Positions 45,384 to 50,261 of a DNA stretch of 50,261 bases are shown here, in pieces. Within the stretch, counting starts at the first letter, position 1. Every line of letters begins with the position of its first letter. The notes beneath the pieces were generated by a model. It was not told the DNA's origin. It saw only the letters and a list, made by a program, of their open reading frames with translations, and did not search any database. Source of the DNA: Eubacteriales bacterium (lineage in GTDB: Bacteria > Bacillota > Clostridia > Peptostreptococcales > Anaerovoracaceae); assembly GCA_029009055.1 (NCBI GenBank), contig JAQXJR010000006.1, positions 1 through 50,261 of the forward strand, in the 5' to 3' direction. The position numbers and the translations under genes are program-made.

Positions 45384-46720
45384 TGGCCGCTGAACAGATA
45401 CCTCCTAACAGCCCGGAGGCGGAGAAGTCGGCCCTCGGCGCGGCTTTGCAGTCTAAGGACGCTCTGGCTGACATAGTAGAAATAGTTAAGGAAGAAGACT
45501 TCTATAACGCGGCGAATAAGGACATCTTCGCGGTAATGAGGAAGATGTTCAGGGAAAATAAGCCTGTGGACATAGTCACGCTCTCAGATGAGCTGAAGAA
45601 AGTTAAGAAGCTGGAAGCTGTCGGCGGCAGGTCATATGTCGCGGCACTGACAGCGGACATCCCGTCCATAGTGAACGCGGCTGAATACGCGAAGATCGTG
45701 GCTGAGAAGTCGTCTCTTAGAAAGCTGATCCTGACGTCAGACGAAGTTAAGACCAGCTGTTTTTCTAATGATAAAGACGCGACAGCCATACTGGACTTCG
45801 CCGAGAAGAAGATATTCGCCATATCCCAGGAAAGGCAGAGTAACGACTACACCAGACTCAGCGAGATCATTAAGACTAACATAGACGACATAGATAAAGC
45901 TATAGAGAACCGCGGTAAGCTTATGGGCGTACCGACAGGCTTCATAGAGCTCGACAGGATCCTGGGAGGTCTGCAGAAGTCAGACCTGGTCATAGTAGCT
46001 GCCAGACCGGCCATGGGTAAGACTGCGTTCGCTCTTAATATAGCGGCAAACGCGGCTATAAAGGGCGGCGCCCATGTCCTCATATTCTCCCTCGAGATGT
46101 CTAAGGAGCAGCTGAGCCAGAGGCTCCTGTCCATGGAAGCCAGGGTCGAGATGGAGAGCATTAAGAAGGGTAAGGTAGAAGCTGAGGACTGGAACCGCAT
46201 CATGGTCGCGTCCGATAACCTGTACGAGGCTGATATCAACATAGATGACACGGCCGACCTCAGCGTGTTCGAGATAAAGAATAAGTGCAGGAGGATGAAG
46301 ACAGAAGAGGGTCTGGACCTGATCGTCATAGACTACCTGCAGCTCATGCACGGAGAGGGCAGGATAGAGTCCAGGACCCAGGAGATCAGTTCCCTGACCA
46401 GGGACCTGAAGCTGCTGGCTAAGGAGCTGAACTGCCCAGTCATCGTGCTGTCCCAGCTTTCCAGAGCGCCGGAAGCCAGGCCGAACCACAGGCCTATGCT
46501 GGCCGATCTGAGAGAGTCTGGATCTATAGAGCAGGACGCGGACATAGTAATGTTCCTCTATAGAGATGATTATTATAATGAGAATTCTGAGAACCCAGGT
46601 GTCTGCGAAGTGAATATAGCAAAGCACAGGAGCGGACCTACCGGCACGGTAGACCTGACCTGGGTAGCCAGATACACGAAATTCGCCGACAGAGCGGTCG
46701 ATACCGGTATCGGTGAGTAA
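45383..46720 (+). CDS. dnaB: Replicative DNA helicase
   Basis: Hexameric helicase (DnaB of E. coli, DnaC of B. subtilis). The 445-residue protein has the N-terminal collar domain (PPNSPEAEKSALGAALQSKD), the linker helix, and the RecA-like motor with Walker A ARPAMGKT (207-214), Walker B DLIVIDYLQLM, and SQLSRAPEARPNHRPMLADLRESGSIEQDAD. No intein. It overlaps the rplI stop. Confidence 0.98.
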   Translation: MAAEQIPPNSPEAEKSALGAALQSKDALADIVEIVKEEDFYNAANKDIFAVMRKMFRENKPVDIVTLSDELKKVKKLEAVGGRSYVAALTADIPSIVNAAEYAKIVAEKSSLRKLILTSDEVKTSCFSNDKDATAILDFAEKKIFAISQERQSNDYTRLSEIIKTNIDDIDKAIENRGKLMGVPTGFIELDRILGGLQKSDLVIVAARPAMGKTAFALNIAANAAIKGGAHVLIFSLEMSKEQLSQRLLSMEARVEMESIKKGKVEAEDWNRIMVASDNLYEADINIDDTADLSVFEIKNKCRRMKTEEGLDLIVIDYLQLMHGEGRIESRTQEISSLTRDLKLLAKELNCPVIVLSQLSRAPEARPNHRPMLADLRESGSIEQDADIVMFLYRDDYYNENSENPGVCEVNIAKHRSGPTGTVDLTWVARYTKFADRAVDTGIGE

Positions 46721-46743
46721 AAAGGAACTATTATAGATAAATT

Positions 46744-48009
46744 ATGAATTTCTCTATCAAAAAAATGAAAGATTTCTACCTTCTCGACACGAAGGTAGAA
46801 AATATTTTTATTAACGAGTTTATGCCGCAGGCGCCTGGGGACTATATTAAGGTATACATCTACGGCCTCATGCACGCGCAGCACGGCATGTCTCTGAGCG
46901 ATAAGATGTTCGCCCAGCAGCTGGGCCTGAGCGAGAAGAAGGTCCAGGACGCCTGGGGCTACTGGGAGAAGCAGGGTCTCGTGAATAGGACATTCTACAG
47001 CCATAATGGAGGCGCGGGAGTGAATGTCGAATACATAAGTCAGAAGGCACTTATGTACGGCATGAGCGCGGAGGCTGTAGACGAGTCGCCGGAAGGCGAG
47101 CACCATGAGAACCTCCTGGGAGACGAAGCGGTAAAGACTTTGCTCGGTCATGTGGAGCAGGTGCTCGGAAGGAGCATATCATCATCTGAGCTCCTCAGAA
47201 TAACAGGCTGGGTTAAGGATGACGGCATAGCGCCGGAAATAGTCAGCTTCGCTTTCGACTATTGCGTGCAGAAGGGGAAGACCAGCATAAAGTACATAGA
47301 GTCCGTGGTAAAGAGCTGGCACTCTGAAGGCCTGGACACTGTGGATAAGATAAACGAACATCTCCAGGATTCGGATGAGAGATTCTATAGATATAAGAGG
47401 ATACTTCAGGCGCTCGGTTTCCACAGGAACGCGACAGAGGCCGAGACGAAGATGATGGACCACTGGTTCGACGACATGGGCTTCTCTATGGATAAGGTGC
47501 TGGAAGCCTGCGGGAAGACGACAGGCATATCCAACCCGAACTTCAGCTATGTGAATAAGGTCCTCGAGAATTGGAGCGAGAGCTCGGAGAAGACAGGCGC
47601 GGACGTTAACGAAGAGAAGGTGTCCATGGGCCTGCTGAATAAGTATTATGAATATCTGCGTCAGAAGGCGGATAAGGAAGCCGGGCAGAGGACAGAGCAG
47701 GTATATAAGGTCATTCCGCGCGTCAGGGATATAGATAACGAGATCCAGAGCATAGGCGCGAAACTGTCGAAGGCCCTCCTCATGGGCGAGGAGAGAAGTA
47801 AGGGCATACCTATGAGACGTAAGATGGAGACCTTGCAAGAGGAGCGGGCAGTGCTGCTCACTGAGAACAACTTCGAGGTGGATTTCACAGATATTAAATA
47901 TAAGTGCAGTAAGTGCAATGATACAGGGATAACAGACCTGGGCGAGAGGTGTACATGTGTGCCTGACCGCATGAAAGAAGCGGCCGCCTGGGGAAAAAAC
48001 ATGAAATGA
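46744..48009 (+). CDS. DnaD-domain replication protein with C-terminal zinc knuckle
   Basis: A 421-residue replication-initiation protein of the DnaD/DnaB_2 type. Residues about 1-100 form a winged-helix DnaD N domain (FMPQAPGDYIKVYIYGLMHA). Two DnaD C-type helical repeats follow (about 140-205, ISSSELLRITGWVKDDGI; and about 220-285, with YKRILQALGFHRNATEAE), then a coiled linker. The end has four cysteines (C388, C391, C403, C405: YKCSKCNDTG, RCTC), a likely zinc site resembling the front part of DnaC/DnaI helicase loaders. A loader gene usually follows here; none does. The ribosome-binding site is distant (AGGAA, 15 nt). Confidence 0.85.
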   Translation: MNFSIKKMKDFYLLDTKVENIFINEFMPQAPGDYIKVYIYGLMHAQHGMSLSDKMFAQQLGLSEKKVQDAWGYWEKQGLVNRTFYSHNGGAGVNVEYISQKALMYGMSAEAVDESPEGEHHENLLGDEAVKTLLGHVEQVLGRSISSSELLRITGWVKDDGIAPEIVSFAFDYCVQKGKTSIKYIESVVKSWHSEGLDTVDKINEHLQDSDERFYRYKRILQALGFHRNATEAETKMMDHWFDDMGFSMDKVLEACGKTTGISNPNFSYVNKVLENWSESSEKTGADVNEEKVSMGLLNKYYEYLRQKADKEAGQRTEQVYKVIPRVRDIDNEIQSIGAKLSKALLMGEERSKGIPMRRKMETLQEERAVLLTENNFEVDFTDIKYKCSKCNDTGITDLGERCTCVPDRMKEAAAWGKNMK

Positions 48010-48106
48010 ACATATAACCGTGCCGAGACTTTGGTAAAATATAACCCGGCATTTTCAGGCCGCTTCGGACCATCGCCCGAAGAGACATTACAGTAAGGGG
48101 AGCCAG

Positions 48107-48448
48107 ATGCCTGAGGAAGAAGTTTACGAAGAAAGACGCAGAAAGAGACATAAGAGGAAGAAATACCGGATAAACAGGCTGAGATTCAGCATTTTTATCA
48201 TAACTCTCATCGTCATCCTGGTCTTCGGGGCCCAGGTCGTGAATATAGTGAAGCTTCGACAGGAGCAGGCCGAGCTTAAGTCCACGAATAAGGAGCTTAA
48301 GCAGAAGGTCGCCGATATGAACGACGAGCTTAAGAGTATAGATGATAAGAACTATATAGAACAGAAGGCCCGGCAGGAACTTAAAATGGTAAAACCGGGT
48401 GAGGAACTATACATAATAGATAACAGCGATCCAGACAGCGGGAACTAA
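48107..48448 (+). CDS. divIC: Septum formation initiator, FtsB/DivIC family
   Basis: Single-pass division protein of 113 residues: a strongly basic cytosolic N-terminus (about 1-25), one membrane helix (about 28-48, FSIFIITLIVILVFGAQVV), an external coiled coil (about 50-85) and the conserved end YIEQKARQELKMVKPGEELY. It would join FtsL and DivIB at the septum. AAGGGGAG precedes the ATG. The 97-nt gap before it shows no other gene. Confidence 0.92.
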   Translation: MPEEEVYEERRRKRHKRKKYRINRLRFSIFIITLIVILVFGAQVVNIVKLRQEQAELKSTNKELKQKVADMNDELKSIDDKNYIEQKARQELKMVKPGEELYIIDNSDPDSGN

Positions 48449-48509
48449 GCCCGGAGGGAGAAGCCAGAAGGAATGGCTTTGCTGGATCGATTAATAAGAA
48501 GAAAATTAA

Positions 48510-49076
48510 ATGGCAGAGAAAGAGAAAATAAAGGAAGTTATCGTAGTAGAGGGCAGGGACGACACGGCCAGGGTCACTCAGGCTGTGAACGTCGACACCA
48601 TAGAGACGCACGGCTTCGGCATGGCGCCTTCCATGTGGAAGGAGATAGATAAGGCCTACGAGGAGCGGGGGATCATCATCCTCACAGATCCGGACCACGC
48701 GGGCAGCCTGATCAGGAAGAAGCTGAAGGAGAGGTATCCTGAGGCTAAGGAGGCTTTCATGCCGAGAGAAGAGGCTCGCCGGGGGAATAACATAGGCGTG
48801 GAGAACGCTTCCGCCGAGAGCATCCGGAAAGCCCTAGCAAAGGTGAAGACGCCAGCTTCGGCTCCTGCCGAACTCTACACCATGGAAGACCTGGAAGAGG
48901 CAGGACTCACAGGCGGCCCGGGGAGCAGGGAGCGGAGAGCCGCGCTCGCCGACGCTCTGGGCATAGCCTACGGTAACGCTAAGGCTTTGCTGAATAAACT
49001 GAACGGATACCAGATAAAACGAGAGGAATATTATGGAGCTTTACGATCCATCAGTGATCAGAGCGATCAAAAATAA
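48510..49076 (+). CDS. rnmV: Ribonuclease M5
   Basis: TOPRIM endonuclease that matures 5S rRNA in low-GC Gram-positives. The 188-residue protein has EVIVVEGRDDTARV (catalytic Glu), ILTDPDHAGSLIR (DxD), and PREEARRGNNIGVENASAESIRKAL, the M5 signature, followed by the C-terminal rRNA-binding part. It overlaps the rsmA start by 44 nt, a tighter arrangement than the usual adjacency. Confidence 0.95.
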   Translation: MAEKEKIKEVIVVEGRDDTARVTQAVNVDTIETHGFGMAPSMWKEIDKAYEERGIIILTDPDHAGSLIRKKLKERYPEAKEAFMPREEARRGNNIGVENASAESIRKALAKVKTPASAPAELYTMEDLEEAGLTGGPGSRERRAALADALGIAYGNAKALLNKLNGYQIKREEYYGALRSISDQSDQK

Positions 49077-49908
49077 ATATAAATTCAAATTTTCTAAGAG
49101 CTTGGGCCAGAATTTCCTGACGGATAAGGCGGCCATAGACGGGATAATAGACGGGGCAGGCATCACTGCTGATGACCTCGTCATAGAGATCGGCCCGGGA
49201 ATCGGGACGCTTACCGCTGCCGCCGCTGAGAAGGCCGCTAAGGTACTGGCCATCGAGATAGACAGGAACCTCATAGAGATAATGAAGTTCACGCTCCTGG
49301 AATATAATAATATTGAAGTCATAAATGGAAATATCCTGGATACGGACCTGAACGAGCTGATCAGGAAGGAGAGGGAGAAGCGGGAATACAGGCGTGTGAT
49401 CGTAATAGGGAATCTGCCGTATTACATAACGTCTCCTATCCTGATGAAGCTGCTCGAGTCTAAGCTGGATGTGCATAACATGACGGTGATGATGCAGAAG
49501 GAAGTCGCGGAGAGGATCATGGCTCAGCCGGGATCCAGGACATATGGCGCCATCACGGTAGCTGTCGGCTATTATTCTACGGTCTCTCTAATAGAAGAGG
49601 TGGACCACGACAGGTTCATGCCGCCTCCTAAGGTGGATTCAGCTGTAGTGAAGATAACGCCTAGAGAGACGCCTCAGGTGGATGTGGAAGACGAGGCTAT
49701 GTTCTTTAAGTGCGTTAAAGCTGCTTTCAGCCAGAGGAGGAAGACGCTGCAGAATTCTCTTAAGGTCACAGGCTGGTCTAAGGAAGATATAGATCAGGTG
49801 CTGACCGAGGCCGGGGTAGACGGCAGGAGAAGGGCGGAAACACTGGACGCCGGGGAATTCGCTAAGATAGCCGACGGTTTTTACAGGAAGGAATCTATTA
49901 GCAGATGA
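49033..49908 (+). CDS. rsmA: 16S rRNA dimethyladenosine transferase RsmA/KsgA
   Basis: Dimethylates A1518 and A1519 in 16S rRNA. The 291-residue protein has the start KSLGQNFLTDKAAIDGI, SAM-binding VIEIGPGIGTLTAAAAEKAA, the catalytic IGNLPYYITSPILMKLL (NLPY) and the C-terminal FMPPPKVDSAVVKI and FSQRRKTLQNSL. The ATG at 49033 is preceded by AGAGGAAT and lies inside rnmV. Its stop overlaps the next start (ATGA). Confidence 0.97.
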   Translation: MELYDPSVIRAIKNKYKFKFSKSLGQNFLTDKAAIDGIIDGAGITADDLVIEIGPGIGTLTAAAAEKAAKVLAIEIDRNLIEIMKFTLLEYNNIEVINGNILDTDLNELIRKEREKREYRRVIVIGNLPYYITSPILMKLLESKLDVHNMTVMMQKEVAERIMAQPGSRTYGAITVAVGYYSTVSLIEEVDHDRFMPPPKVDSAVVKITPRETPQVDVEDEAMFFKCVKAAFSQRRKTLQNSLKVTGWSKEDIDQVLTEAGVDGRRRAETLDAGEFAKIADGFYRKESISR

Positions 49909-50261
49909 GTTTTACCGAAATATTCAAAAAGGGTAAGAAAGACCCGAAGGACATGACGCCTAAACAGCGCGCCCACTGGGAGAAGAAAGAGAAACGAAAA
50001 GAGGAGAAACAGCGTAAGGAGGCTGAGAAGGCCGCTAAGATCGCTGAGAAGAGTAAGAAGAAGTCATATCAGATCCTGCATAACGTCTTCGTTCAGGCCC
50101 TCATCATGGGTTTCATCATGAACCTGGTCATAGAGACGTTCGAGAGGCAGACGACGCCTGGCTTGGGCGGTATACTCTACCTGTTCCAGAAACCGCTGAT
50201 CTTCTTCGCTAACTGGCTCATAATATCGGCTACATATTCAATAGTGGCCATATTCCATAAG
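49905..50261 (+). CDS. Membrane protein, probable LTA-synthase/sulfatase family (3' truncated by window)
   Basis: Open from ATG 49905, overlapping the rsmA stop, to the window end: 119 codons. The first 55 residues are extremely basic and charged (KKGKKDPKD, KEKRKEEKQRKEAEK). Two membrane segments follow (about 61-79, VFVQALIMGFIMNLVIETF; and about 94-115, FFANWLIISATYSIVAIF). The second part resembles the N-terminal membrane region of LTA-synthase-type sulfatases (YLFQKPLIFFANWLII), enzymes that build glycerol-phosphate polymers. The catalytic domain is outside the window, so this is tentative. Confidence 0.55.
   Translation, partial: MSFTEIFKKGKKDPKDMTPKQRAHWEKKEKRKEEKQRKEAEKAAKIAEKSKKKSYQILHNVFVQALIMGFIMNLVIETFERQTTPGLGGILYLFQKPLIFFANWLIISATYSIVAIFHK

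Noticed and set aside
45383-46720. Intein or insertion in the replicative helicase
   Set aside because: The motor domain is continuous and of normal length, with all motifs in order.

Overview
The window is the replication-origin region of a chromosome from an anaerobic member of the Clostridia (Bacillota). The evidence is the order rpmH-dnaA-dnaN-recF-gyrB-gyrA around DnaA boxes, with rnpA-yidD-yidC-khpB-mnmE-mnmG-rsmG-parA-parB on the other side, parS sites matching the Bacillota consensus, a c-di-AMP phosphodiesterase, DnaD and RNase M5. Heavy use of ATA (Ile) and AGG/AGA (Arg) codons and moderate GC would suit an Anaerovoracaceae/Mogibacterium-like lineage, but that placement is inference.

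Layout. Positions 1-813 hold the end of a possible membrane-protein gene and then no credible gene, only repeats. 814-5501 (minus) is a thiamine salvage operon, thiM-thiE-HAD phosphatase-thiD-cytX, behind a sigma-70-type promoter and a TPP riboswitch with its own terminator. 5502-6214 is AT-rich and has no complete gene. 6215-9351 (plus) carries a two-gene formiminoglutamate/folate module, a GntR/FCD regulator and a DUF5662-like protein. 9571-13256 (minus) is an uncharacterised cell-envelope locus: a DUF4430 lipoprotein, a three-TM protein, a secreted FMN-binding/Fn3 protein and a frameshifted relative. 13309-14532 holds a gene fragment, an ArsR-type regulator with a perfect palindrome upstream, and a 586-bp element bounded by inverted repeats. 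14618-21559 (minus) is a complete F-type ATP synthase operon (I-a-c-b-delta-alpha-gamma-beta-epsilon) with an unusually short epsilon and an unusually long a subunit. 21741-25237 contains rlmH, a WalJ-like hydrolase, rnhA, and an anti-sigma/sigma pair. 25700-34200 (minus) is gyrA, gyrB, recF, dnaN, dnaA. From 34498 everything runs on the plus strand: rpmH to khpB, mnmE to parB, gdpP-rplI-dnaB-dnaD, divIC, rnmV-rsmA and the start of a probable LTA-synthase-family gene.

How it works together. Replication genes diverge from a bipartite origin: degenerate DnaA boxes lie between rpmH and dnaA, and a DnaA-box plus DnaA-trio-like unwinding site lies between dnaA and dnaN. Three parS sites lie within 3 kb around parAB. 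Most genes are co-directional with replication; the main exceptions are the folate/GntR block, the ArsR gene and rnhA.

Most of the window is conserved core. The less ordinary parts are the inverted-repeat element with an inverted partial copy 13.5 kb away, a dispersed 21-nt hairpin family, the decaying FMN-binding gene array, a GdpP without membrane segments, and the altered ATP synthase a and epsilon subunits. All calls come from reading the sequence; no database search was made.
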